Positions 50,941 through 58,880 of a DNA stretch of 64,000 nt are shown here, piece by piece; within the stretch, counting starts at the first letter, position 1; each line of letters starts with the position of its first letter. A model generated the notes under the pieces. It did not search any database, was not told where the DNA came from, and saw nothing but the letters and a program-made list of their open reading frames with translations. The stretch is from NCBI RefSeq assembly GCF_002741035.1, contig NZ_CP016808.1, forward strand, positions 6,682,501 to 6,746,500. Direction: 5' to 3'. The DNA comes from Paenibacillus sp. BIHB 4019. Its GTDB lineage: Bacteria > Bacillota > Bacilli > Paenibacillales > Paenibacillaceae. The position numbers were made by a program, and so were the translations under genes.

Positions 50941-52110
50941 ATGACAATCCTTTCCTGGTTAGCAGGACCTAATGGTCAACTGCTCGCATCTTCATGCGTT
51001 ATTCTCATCCTTATTCTTATGTTATTCATGTCTGTGCGCCTTAGCGCCAGCTACAAGAACAATCGAACGTATGGGCTGCTCAATGCAACGCTGCCCTTCT
51101 TCATGATTCAACAGGCGCTGCTGGCCATGCTTGCTTATGCAGGCACCGCTATTCCGCCATGGATTCATCTGCTGGCTACAACACTGCAAATCATTTCTTT
51201 TATCATTATAAACCTTGTTTTCATGAAATTATATACTCATCGGGGAACCCGCCTGAAAGTGACGCCTTTTGTCGTCATGCTCGTTCTTACTTTTGTGATT
51301 GCTGGGCTGCACATTACGTATATGTCCTTTGCTGGAGCAGAGGCTGCCTCAGGCAGAGCAGGCAACTTTATCGGCCTTGATTTTTATGCCTTGATCGTTA
51401 CGTTTCTGGTTTTGCTCGATACGAAGGGTATCGATATGAATACGAAATATTTCGCCAGCCTCGTCACCTATTTCATCTACGAGCTCGCTCATCTTGCTGA
51501 TGCTTACGCTTTTCACGGCACGATGCCCGGGATGCAAATTTTCGCCTATTTGCTGTCGGTCGTCTATTTTGTCCAGCTGTTTCTGCTGTTGTTTGATTGG
51601 GTTATTGAGCGGCTTATTGCAACCTATCAATCGTCGATTACCGATGGTTTGACGGGGCTGTATAATCGCCGTACCTTCAATATGAAGGCGGGCCAGCTGA
51701 TGAAGCGCGGCAAAGGCGTGGCCGTTATTTTCTGCGACATTGACAACTTCAAGCAGCTTAATGATACGCAAGGCCATCACAAGGCGGATATTGTGCTAAA
51801 GCAGGTGTCGGAAATTTTGAAAGAGGAATCGGCGGGAATTGGAACGGCCGGAAGATATGGCGGCGAGGAGCTGCTCACCTGCATTACCCTCGACAAGGTG
51901 AAGCCGGAGCGGGTAGCTGAATCGATCCGCAAGCGCGTAGAGCTGGAGACGATCGTGACGATCAGCGTCGGCGTATGCATCGCGAAGAAAAACGCAGACA
52001 TTCAGGAGCTGGTGAAAGCCGCTGATGAAGCGATGTATACATCCAAAAAAAGCGGTAAAAACCGCGTCACCGTAGCTCCCGCCTCTGCGGCTATGAAGCA
52101 GTCGCTTTAG
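50941..52110 (+). CDS. Membrane diguanylate cyclase (GGDEF domain)
   Basis: 389 residues. Six or seven N-terminal helices form a membrane sensor (about residues 1-220), followed by a GGDEF domain: DGLTGLYNRRTF, FCDIDNFKQLND, and RYGGEELLTC, where the catalytic signature reads GGEEL, with Leu in place of the usual Phe. The metal/substrate Asp residues are kept, so c-di-GMP synthesis is likely. No RxxD inhibitory site is seen before the motif. GGTGG lies 7 nt before the ATG. Confidence 0.88.
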   Translation: MTILSWLAGPNGQLLASSCVILILILMLFMSVRLSASYKNNRTYGLLNATLPFFMIQQALLAMLAYAGTAIPPWIHLLATTLQIISFIIINLVFMKLYTHRGTRLKVTPFVVMLVLTFVIAGLHITYMSFAGAEAASGRAGNFIGLDFYALIVTFLVLLDTKGIDMNTKYFASLVTYFIYELAHLADAYAFHGTMPGMQIFAYLLSVVYFVQLFLLLFDWVIERLIATYQSSITDGLTGLYNRRTFNMKAGQLMKRGKGVAVIFCDIDNFKQLNDTQGHHKADIVLKQVSEILKEESAGIGTAGRYGGEELLTCITLDKVKPERVAESIRKRVELETIVTISVGVCIAKKNADIQELVKAADEAMYTSKKSGKNRVTVAPASAAMKQSL

Positions 52111-52150
52111 CTTTAGCAGCCATCCCCTTTGGAGCATAAAGGGAATTAAT

Positions 52151-52197
52151 AAAGACGCATTAGCGGAAGGTTCATCTTATCGCTAATGCGTCTTTTT
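52151..52197 (+). terminator. Intrinsic terminator after the GGDEF gene
   Basis: Perfect 15-bp arms AAAGACGCATTAGCG (52151-52165) and CGCTAATGCGTCTTT (52181-52195), then TTG. Confidence 0.92.
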
Positions 52198-52285
52198 GTG
52201 TGCAGCTGTACAATCCATAAAAAATCATTACAATTGAACCTATGTGATGCAAATACGAAATAAGCGAAGAAAAGAGTGTGCCTTG

Positions 52286-52879
52286 ATGACAGAACGTGCG
52301 ATGAATGCTAAGGTGGATGCATTTTTGAGCAAAGCTAAAAAGTGGAAGGAAGAATATGAGAAGCTCAGAACGATCGTTCTTGACTGTGAGCTGACCGAAG
52401 ATTTTAAGTGGATGCATCCTTGTTACACGCTTGATAATAAAAACATCGTTTTAATACATGGCTTTAAAGAATATTGTGCGCTGCTGTTTCATAAAGGCGC
52501 CTTGCTGCAGGATACCGATGGCCTTCTCATTCAACAAACGGAAAATGTACAGGCTGCGCGCCAAATTCGGTTTACCAATGTTCAACAAATCGTTGAAATG
52601 GAAACGATTTTGAAAGCCTATATTTATGAAGCTATTGAAGTTGAAAAGGCTGGTCTGGAAGTGGCATTTAAAAAGACTACAGAATACGCCATGCCTGAAG
52701 AGCTTCAAAATAAACTCGATGAAATTCCTGCCTTGAAGACGGCTTTTGAAGCATTGACGCCCGGACGGCAAAGAGCGTACATTTTTTATTTTTCTGAACC
52801 CAAGCAATCTAAAACGCGGCAATCACGGGTTGAAAAATATATGCAGCAAATTTTGAATGGTCAAGGATTAAAGGATTAA
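52286..52879 (+). CDS. YdeI/DUF1801 family protein
   Basis: 197 residues from the ATG at 52286. It has the YdeI pattern: VDAFLSKAKKW, EDFKWMHPCYTLDNKNIVLIHGFKEYCALLFHKGALLQ, RFTNVQQI and the C-terminal MPEELQNKLDEIPALKTAFEALTPGRQRAYIFYF, in which the repeated helix marks the family. B. subtilis YdeI is linked to resistance to antimicrobial peptides; the family's molecular activity is unclear. Only a weak ribosome-binding site is present. Confidence 0.87.
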   Translation: MTERAMNAKVDAFLSKAKKWKEEYEKLRTIVLDCELTEDFKWMHPCYTLDNKNIVLIHGFKEYCALLFHKGALLQDTDGLLIQQTENVQAARQIRFTNVQQIVEMETILKAYIYEAIEVEKAGLEVAFKKTTEYAMPEELQNKLDEIPALKTAFEALTPGRQRAYIFYFSEPKQSKTRQSRVEKYMQQILNGQGLKD

Positions 52880-52980
52880 TAGATTAAATAGAAGGAACCT
52901 CTAAGTAGCAGAAGCTCCTTCTCTCTTAACATGCAGTATAATCTTGGAGTAAAGCCTAATCTAAAGAAAAAGGATAATGG

Positions 52981-54255
52981 CTATGCTTCAAAAGGAACCT
53001 CTCCGCCGGGATACAGCGTCGAGCTGTACAGCCGCTTAGGCTGTGCAAGCGCTCCGCCCTGCCCCGCCGTCCGCTCAAGCTCCTTCGGCTTGCTCGCATA
53101 GATCGTCGCCAGCTCATCATTATAAATAACTACCTGCTCCGTCCCGCTTCCTAGCAAATCCGCATGTACCGCGTAGCCTTCCATAGGAAACTCTGCAACG
53201 ACTTCTCCATAACCGTCATACAGGGCAGGAAATACGCCGCCCCCACGGCGGTAGCCAAGAATATAGTCAGGCGCCTGCTCGCGCCAGCCGCTCACCGTCT
53301 CAATGATCGTCAGCCAGCCAGCCGTACTGCGTTCCTCCTTCCACAGCTCTTGTCCTGTGGCATCAAGCAAGAACAGCGCGTCTTTCCCTTTCAGGCCTTT
53401 GCCATCATCCTCGCGAACGAGCCGGTCGAGCCCGGCCACTTGCAGACCAGGCGAGTCGCTGCGAAAACGTCCTAGTGCGATGTGCTGCGATTCAATGGAG
53501 CCTTCATAACGCCATAACTCCTCGCCGCTGCGGCTGTACATGACCGTAACGCTGCCGCCAATGACGAGCTCCGGCTCTCCGTCGCCATTCACATCGCCGA
53601 CCCATATACAGTCGGCATGGTCATCCAGATCCGCGCAGCTCCAGCGGAGCTTGCCCGCCGCATCCAGCAAATCATAGCCCGCCATTACTTCATCCTTGCC
53701 GTCGCCATCCAAATCGTACACCCATGGATAATGCCCCGGATTGCCTTCATGCGTCCACAACAGCTCGAAATGCCGATTAAGCGCCCACAGCTTATGGTAG
53801 CGGTCTTTCAAAATAATGTCGGAGGCGTGCTCGCCGCCTGATAAGTTCGCAATAATGATGCAGTCATGGGCATGCGGATCCGGCAGGTCATAGCTTTCCT
53901 TAACCGTCCCGGTCGCGCCATCGAGCAGCAAAAAACGGTCCTCCATAATGCATAGCACCTCCAGCCTGCCATCCCCATCCAAATCATAAATTTGCACGGG
54001 ATAATCCGAGCCTTGTTTGCCTGCGTCTGGATCTGGCCTGCCATGCTGCCACAGCAGCTTGCCCTGCAAATCATAGGCGGTCAGGCACTGTACCTGATGG
54101 GGAATATAGCGAACATCCTGCCGATTGTCCGGCTGTACGAGCAGCAGCTCCATGCGGCCATCACCATCCAAATCGCCGATCAGCATTTTGCAGCGCGGCC
54201 CTGCCTCCCTAATATCGATGCTTCCGAGCGTATATACCGATTCCGTTCCTGACAT
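52981..54255 (-). CDS. FG-GAP/VCBS-type beta-propeller protein (PL11-like), cytoplasmic
   Basis: 424 residues, no signal peptide. Repeated calcium-binding DxDGDGxxE loops (IGDLDGDGRMELLLV, IYDLDGDGRLEVLCI, VYDLDGDGKDEVMAG, VGDVNGDGEPELVIG) about 60-100 residues apart form a beta-propeller, as in rhamnogalacturonan lyases of family 11, but the length is shorter. It is the last gene of an operon with YetA- and YesU-type genes, so a role in rhamnogalacturonan or glycan binding or cleavage inside the cell is inferred. Gap to the deacetylase gene 5 bp. Confidence 0.78.
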   Translation of the reverse strand: MSGTESVYTLGSIDIREAGPRCKMLIGDLDGDGRMELLLVQPDNRQDVRYIPHQVQCLTAYDLQGKLLWQHGRPDPDAGKQGSDYPVQIYDLDGDGRLEVLCIMEDRFLLLDGATGTVKESYDLPDPHAHDCIIIANLSGGEHASDIILKDRYHKLWALNRHFELLWTHEGNPGHYPWVYDLDGDGKDEVMAGYDLLDAAGKLRWSCADLDDHADCIWVGDVNGDGEPELVIGGSVTVMYSRSGEELWRYEGSIESQHIALGRFRSDSPGLQVAGLDRLVREDDGKGLKGKDALFLLDATGQELWKEERSTAGWLTIIETVSGWREQAPDYILGYRRGGGVFPALYDGYGEVVAEFPMEGYAVHADLLGSGTEQVVIYNDELATIYASKPKELERTAGQGGALAQPKRLYSSTLYPGGEVPFEA

Positions 54256-54260
54256 AATCG

Positions 54261-55082
54261 TTATTCCTCCTTGCTTCCTATAAGGGATACGCGGCTGCCG
54301 CCTGCAACTTCGAGCTTTACGCCATCTACGCTAAGCCAAATGCTTTGCGCATTCGGATTTTCCACAAACGTTAAAGCAGCTGAAAATTGCAGCCGCTCAT
54401 ACGCTTTTATATAATCGACAATCTCCTTATTCGTTGCGTACCAAATATCATCCCGGCCCCCGATGAACTCGCAAAACTGCTCCATCAGCTCCCAATTGCC
54501 TTGGTCATCAAACTCGTAGCTGTGCCCCCATACGTACATGAGATACAAATATTGCGTTTTGTGCAGTCCCGCAAACGTCTCCGCATGCTCCATCAGACGA
54601 TCATTATGGTGGCAGGTTGCCTTCCATTCATGCCAATCGTCTGGCAGGCCAAAGCCTCCTGTCGTCTGTACAACCCGCGCATATTCAATGCCTAGCGAGG
54701 GCAGCATCGTCTTAATCGCTGGACTGAACGAACCATTCGGATAAGACATCCCTCTAACGGCATACCCGAACAATTGCTCCAGCCGTTTGCGGTCCTCCAT
54801 CACCTCATGCACAATCTGCTCAGCCGGGCACCGGGCAATCGTCGGATGGGTCAGCGTATGAGCGGAAACCTCGTGCCCGTCGTAAAGCTTCACCGCCTCC
54901 TGCTCCGTCAGCCTGCGCCCCGTGCCGAACAGCCCGCCATTGATATGAAACGTGCCTTTAATGCCATGCTGGTTAAAAATATTGACGAGGCGCTTATCCG
55001 CGCTCACGCCATCGTCATAGCTCATTGTCAATGCTTTATGCTTGCCCTGTGGAAAACAAAGCAGTATAGACGGCATCGTCAT
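54261..55082 (-). CDS. Polysaccharide deacetylase (NodB/CE4 type), cytoplasmic
   Basis: 273 residues, no signal peptide. CE4 motifs: TMSYDDGVSA (motif 1, catalytic Asp-Asp), GHEVSAHTLTHP (motif 2, zinc ligands), MSYPNGSFSP (motif 3), MYVWGHSYEF late. It probably removes acetyl groups from imported rhamnogalacturonan oligomers, since it overlaps the YesU gene by 4 bp in an operon with a YetA-type lyase; this substrate is inferred. A C-terminal beta-rich piece (TFVENPNAQSIWLSVDGVKL) extends the fold. Confidence 0.85.
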   Translation of the reverse strand: MTMPSILLCFPQGKHKALTMSYDDGVSADKRLVNIFNQHGIKGTFHINGGLFGTGRRLTEQEAVKLYDGHEVSAHTLTHPTIARCPAEQIVHEVMEDRKRLEQLFGYAVRGMSYPNGSFSPAIKTMLPSLGIEYARVVQTTGGFGLPDDWHEWKATCHHNDRLMEHAETFAGLHKTQYLYLMYVWGHSYEFDDQGNWELMEQFCEFIGGRDDIWYATNKEIVDYIKAYERLQFSAALTFVENPNAQSIWLSVDGVKLEVAGGSRVSLIGSKEE

Positions 55083-55753
55083 TCCTCCCCATATACTTTC
55101 AAATTGGTATATTCCGCAACGAGCGGCGCCATTTGCCGAAATCCGATTTTGCCAGCTCCGAGCAGCGGGCCATAAGCTACGCCGTCATCCTTCCATTCCA
55201 GAATAGGCAGCTCATTCATGGAAAAATAAATGCTCCCGCCCCGCTTCACAAGCAGCATGCGATAGCTTTCTGCGCAGTCTGCCGTCCCCGGCAGCGGATC
55301 AGCGCCTTGCGCCACGAGATGAAAGCCGTAGCTTTTGCGCAAATTGCAAGTATGGAACTGCCGTTCCTCCGGCCAGCGTCTGCGAAAATAAGCCAAATGC
55401 AGCGCATTTATATCGCCGTGATGATATTGCTCATAGGGGCCGTTTCGCGCGGCAAGCGCACAATCGAACAAATCCTCCCCGCTGCGCCCCTCCGCTGCAA
55501 AAAACAATATCGCCAGCCCCGGCTCCGCAATCGGGCGAAAATCCCAAGCAATCGCCACATCCGCCGGGAAATTATGCGGGCACCACAACACAAAGTTCGC
55601 CTGCTGGCCTTCTGCTGCATCCCGGGCGCTGGCTAGACGCAGCCGCTGCTGCGGAAAGGAGAGGACAGCATCCCCCTCCGCTCGGAAACCATTCATATCC
55701 TCCGCGCAGCTCAGCGGATTGTCATAGAGCAGCTTCCAGTGCGCTGGAATCAT
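55079..55753 (-). CDS. YesU family protein (DUF1961)
   Basis: 224 residues. It matches the YesU family (DUF1961; LamG-like jelly-roll): LLYDNPLSCAEDMNGFRAEGD, VAIAWDFRPIAEPGLAILFFAAEGR, EQYHHGDINALHLAYFRR, THCNLRKSYGFHLVAQGADPLP. In B. subtilis YesU belongs to the rhamnogalacturonan gene cluster; its exact activity is not established. It overlaps the YetA gene and the deacetylase gene by 4 bp each (ATGA), a tight operon. Confidence 0.83.
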   Translation of the reverse strand: MIPAHWKLLYDNPLSCAEDMNGFRAEGDAVLSFPQQRLRLASARDAAEGQQANFVLWCPHNFPADVAIAWDFRPIAEPGLAILFFAAEGRSGEDLFDCALAARNGPYEQYHHGDINALHLAYFRRRWPEERQFHTCNLRKSYGFHLVAQGADPLPGTADCAESYRMLLVKRGGSIYFSMNELPILEWKDDGVAYGPLLGAGKIGFRQMAPLVAEYTNLKVYGEE

Positions 55754-58575
55754 CGCCCGCTCAGCTCCTTCTGCTCTTGCGCCTGCGCTTCTGCCGCTGC
55801 ATCAACCTGCTGCTTTTGCTCCTGCTGTCCTTGCTTGGCCGCTGCGCCGATCTGATCGGCCTGGCCATCGCCGCCTGTTCCTGGAGGAGCCGACTCCATA
55901 GCAGGCAGCGCCTCCGGGATCAGCTCCAGGCTAATGATCGTATTCAGCGACCACTGCGACGCCTCATTCGTATTAATCCAATCGATTTCCTTCATGCTGC
56001 GGATGTTTTGGACAAGGGCAGCCTCGCCCAGCAAGTCCGTGCGGGCAAAAGCATTGCCCAGCAGCGTCTTCCAGGCAAAGGCTGCTGTTGCCGCATCTTG
56101 GCGGCGGAAAGCGCCGTAAGCGGTAATTGCAATGCTGAGGACCGGATGCTCAAAATGGCTGTCGCTGATTTCCCCGCCCGTCAGCTCATCCTTTTGCTCC
56201 TGCGTCCAGTTGTAATAAACGCCTAATTCACCCATCATATCTTCCCATTCCGGGTCCTTCAGCATCATCGCCAGCTCAAACCATACCTGCGGCGCACCCA
56301 TGCATATGGCCAAATGGCGGCCATAATTGTCCTCGCCAAACGGCGTAAGCACATTGGTCGCCGGGTCATAGCCATATGTCGGCCCTGAGATGAGCCGGTA
56401 TTTCGCCTGCTTGACGCTGTTAATGCCGGTGACTATTTTATCCCGGTACACCGTATCCTCGAAGCGCTCCCAGCGCGTCATCCAGTTTGAGCTGAACGCG
56501 GCCCAATCCGGCCCGACACGAATATGGGCCGGATGCTCGTCTTTCGGAAAATAAGCGCGCATCGGGTCCAGCACCACCGTGCTGAAATCGGCGTCCTTCA
56601 CCTCATCAAGCATATCGCCAATGCGCTCATCGGCGGTCAAATAATAGTAATAGCGGTGCAGCCCCGCCATCGCAATGCGCGCCTCCTTGCAGCCGCAGCC
56701 CCAATGGACCACGTTATGCCGCGAGCCAAGCCCGGCATACTCTCCAAAATGATACACATCCACCTCGCTCGTATGCCGCGTCATCGCCTCAGCCAAACGG
56801 AAAATATCCTCGCGCCCGCTGCGCATGAACATAAGCCACAGCCACATATTCGGCACCAGCTCTGAATTTTGCCATGCACAGCCGCCAAGATCATAGTTCC
56901 ACACATGACGGACCGGGTCATAGCTGTGCATGAAATCGCCAAAATCCCAAAAACCGTACCAACGGCGCTGCTCCACCTCAGCCTGGTAAAAGGAGACAAT
57001 GCCGTCCAGCCGCTCCTCTAGCTGCGCCTTTGCAGCGGTGCTGCGATCCGGCAAGCTCCAAATGCCGAAGGCGCGTGCCTCATGCAAATGCTCCGGCTCG
57101 CATACAAGCTGGGAAGGCGACTGAATTTCCGCCAGCATATGCGCCAGCTCCTCTTCATTTGGCGTTGCCGCCGTGCACCAAAGCGTCAGCTCGCTCGTAT
57201 TGGCAATGCCGTACGGCGTTGCCCGCAGCTCCTCCGAGCCCTCATAAGCCGATTCCACATACGTTTGGGTATCGTAATGCCGCAAATCCATCGCCGGCGC
57301 ATCCGGCGACCAGAACCACACCTTCAGCTCGGCCGAAGACGAAGCTGTATGGCGAAGCTCCAGCGAGGCCGGATGCTTTTTCCAAAAATTCCGCATACCT
57401 GCAGCCAGGCCGCCGCCCTCGCTTCCGATATAGGCAAGCCCCTCCGCACGGCTTCCCTCACCCGCCTTCAGCCAGCTGCACTCCGCCTTCGTCCGTTTCG
57501 TCGCCACATAGTGATCCGCTGAATGCTGCACCAGCTTGAAATCATCCCAGACCGCCGAATTTTCCAGCAGCCCGAGAAAATAAGCATCCTCGTTCGCATC
57601 AAAAGCAACAGCTTCCCCCGCTGCTTGCCGTTCAAACAGCTCGCGGTATTTGCCTTTCGTCCGCCGCGTATGCAGCGATTTCGGCGATTCCCGCAAAAAA
57701 CCGCCGTCATTGCCCGCCAACCGGACATGCCGATTGTAAAGCGGCCCCCGCATCGGTACAGCGAGCGACAGCCCGAGCCCTTTTATGTAATCTGCATGCG
57801 GATTGCCGTCATAGAAAAACGTATGGACGAGGCGAACGGCATCCAGCCCCGCATACAAATAAAAGCGCAGCGTAAACGGTATCCATTCTCTGCTTGGACT
57901 GACTCTGACTACATTTTGCTGATCGGGCTTGTTCGGGTCAGCCGTTTGGCTTAAATTGTAGCTCGCGCGATGCTTGCCCGTCAGCTTAATGACCGCCCTG
58001 ACCGGGCCCTCCTGCTCGACAGCCGCCGTATGAACAAAGCCTAGAAACGGCTCCTCGCGCAGCGTTAAAGCGCCGTGCAGCTGGTTGCGGCTTTCCTTCA
58101 AGCACACCAGATCTCCGCCGCTGCACAGCTCCTGCTCCCCGCGCTTAATGCTGCGGACGACTCCCCTGCCGCTTCGCGCGAACGTACAAACGATAACACC
58201 TGTATCTACGATGATCGACTCATCGGTTGTCACGATTTTAAGGACGGGCTGCTTGCCTTCCGCAGCCGCATCAGCAGTCCTATCAAGCTCCTGCCTCGCT
58301 GGCGCTGCCAGCTTAGCCAGCTGAAAGCTGTCCGCGGCGCCTGAGCTGACCGCCGCATGGGCGGACCATTTGATGCTGCCATCCGGCCAAAAGGCGGTAG
58401 GCCAGCTTTGCATCGGCAGCGCTGAAGCGCTTGCCACCTTTTCCATGCCTGCTGCCTCGCTATGCAGAACAAGCGAATCGCCGCGCAGCAATTCGCCTTC
58501 CTTCCAAGGAACACCCCATGTTAAACCGACAGGCGCAGCCGCCTGTTTACCTAGCCATTTAAGCTTGACACTCAT
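55750..58575 (-). CDS. YetA-type exo-rhamnogalacturonan lyase family protein
   Basis: 941 residues, no signal peptide. It matches YetA (PCRGLX families): start GLTWGVPWKEGEL, SFQLAK, WIPFTLRFYLYAGLDAVRLVHTFFYDGNPHADYIKGLG, GFWDFGDFMHSYDPVRHVWNYD, LGSRHNVVHWGCGCKEARI. B. subtilis YetA acts on rhamnogalacturonan fragments in the cytoplasm. The C-terminal 50 residues are Gln/Ala-rich and disordered. Start ATG 58575 has GAGGTG 6 nt upstream. First gene of the operon, preceded by a candidate AraC-type operator. Confidence 0.86.
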   Translation of the reverse strand: MSVKLKWLGKQAAAPVGLTWGVPWKEGELLRGDSLVLHSEAAGMEKVASASALPMQSWPTAFWPDGSIKWSAHAAVSSGAADSFQLAKLAAPARQELDRTADAAAEGKQPVLKIVTTDESIIVDTGVIVCTFARSGRGVVRSIKRGEQELCSGGDLVCLKESRNQLHGALTLREEPFLGFVHTAAVEQEGPVRAVIKLTGKHRASYNLSQTADPNKPDQQNVVRVSPSREWIPFTLRFYLYAGLDAVRLVHTFFYDGNPHADYIKGLGLSLAVPMRGPLYNRHVRLAGNDGGFLRESPKSLHTRRTKGKYRELFERQAAGEAVAFDANEDAYFLGLLENSAVWDDFKLVQHSADHYVATKRTKAECSWLKAGEGSRAEGLAYIGSEGGGLAAGMRNFWKKHPASLELRHTASSSAELKVWFWSPDAPAMDLRHYDTQTYVESAYEGSEELRATPYGIANTSELTLWCTAATPNEEELAHMLAEIQSPSQLVCEPEHLHEARAFGIWSLPDRSTAAKAQLEERLDGIVSFYQAEVEQRRWYGFWDFGDFMHSYDPVRHVWNYDLGGCAWQNSELVPNMWLWLMFMRSGREDIFRLAEAMTRHTSEVDVYHFGEYAGLGSRHNVVHWGCGCKEARIAMAGLHRYYYYLTADERIGDMLDEVKDADFSTVVLDPMRAYFPKDEHPAHIRVGPDWAAFSSNWMTRWERFEDTVYRDKIVTGINSVKQAKYRLISGPTYGYDPATNVLTPFGEDNYGRHLAICMGAPQVWFELAMMLKDPEWEDMMGELGVYYNWTQEQKDELTGGEISDSHFEHPVLSIAITAYGAFRRQDAATAAFAWKTLLGNAFARTDLLGEAALVQNIRSMKEIDWINTNEASQWSLNTIISLELIPEALPAMESAPPGTGGDGQADQIGAAAKQGQQEQKQQVDAAAEAQAQEQKELSGR

Positions 58576-58880
58576 TGCCAGCACCTCTTTCTTCTAAGCT
58601 GCTTTCTATACTAGAAGGATGATCGTTTGCGGGCAATGGCACTTTTTTGCTCCGAGATTATTTTGCAGTAAACAACACTTAGCACCCCAGATCGGGCATC
58701 CAAAGCAGCCCTTTCAAGGCTTGCACTTTCTTGCAAAGGCTTGAACTTTATTGCTGCAGCTATAGGCAGCAGCTGATGCCCGTTCCAGCATTGCGGCCGC
58801 CACCTAACTAAATCTCTAGCTACGACTCTAGCTACGACTCTTGCTACTTCTCTTGCTGCTTTTTTACTGCTCCTACCAGG
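58576..58880. promoter_or_regulatory. Regulatory region between the AraC regulator and the yetA operon
   Basis: No gene is visible in these 305 bp. Two direct repeats AAGGCTTGCACTTT (58716-58729) and AAGGCTTGAACTTT (58736-58749) are spaced 20 bp apart, about two helical turns, as expected for an AraC-type dimer. They lie 141-174 bp upstream of yetA. No good -35 box is seen, consistent with activation. Near-perfect CTAGCTACGACT repeats lie at 58806-58834. Confidence 0.5.

Noticed and set aside
57030..57539. Plus-strand frame of 169 codons rich in Pro/Ala/Arg
   Set aside because: It is antisense to the YetA-type gene in high-GC codons; no ribosome-binding site or domain.
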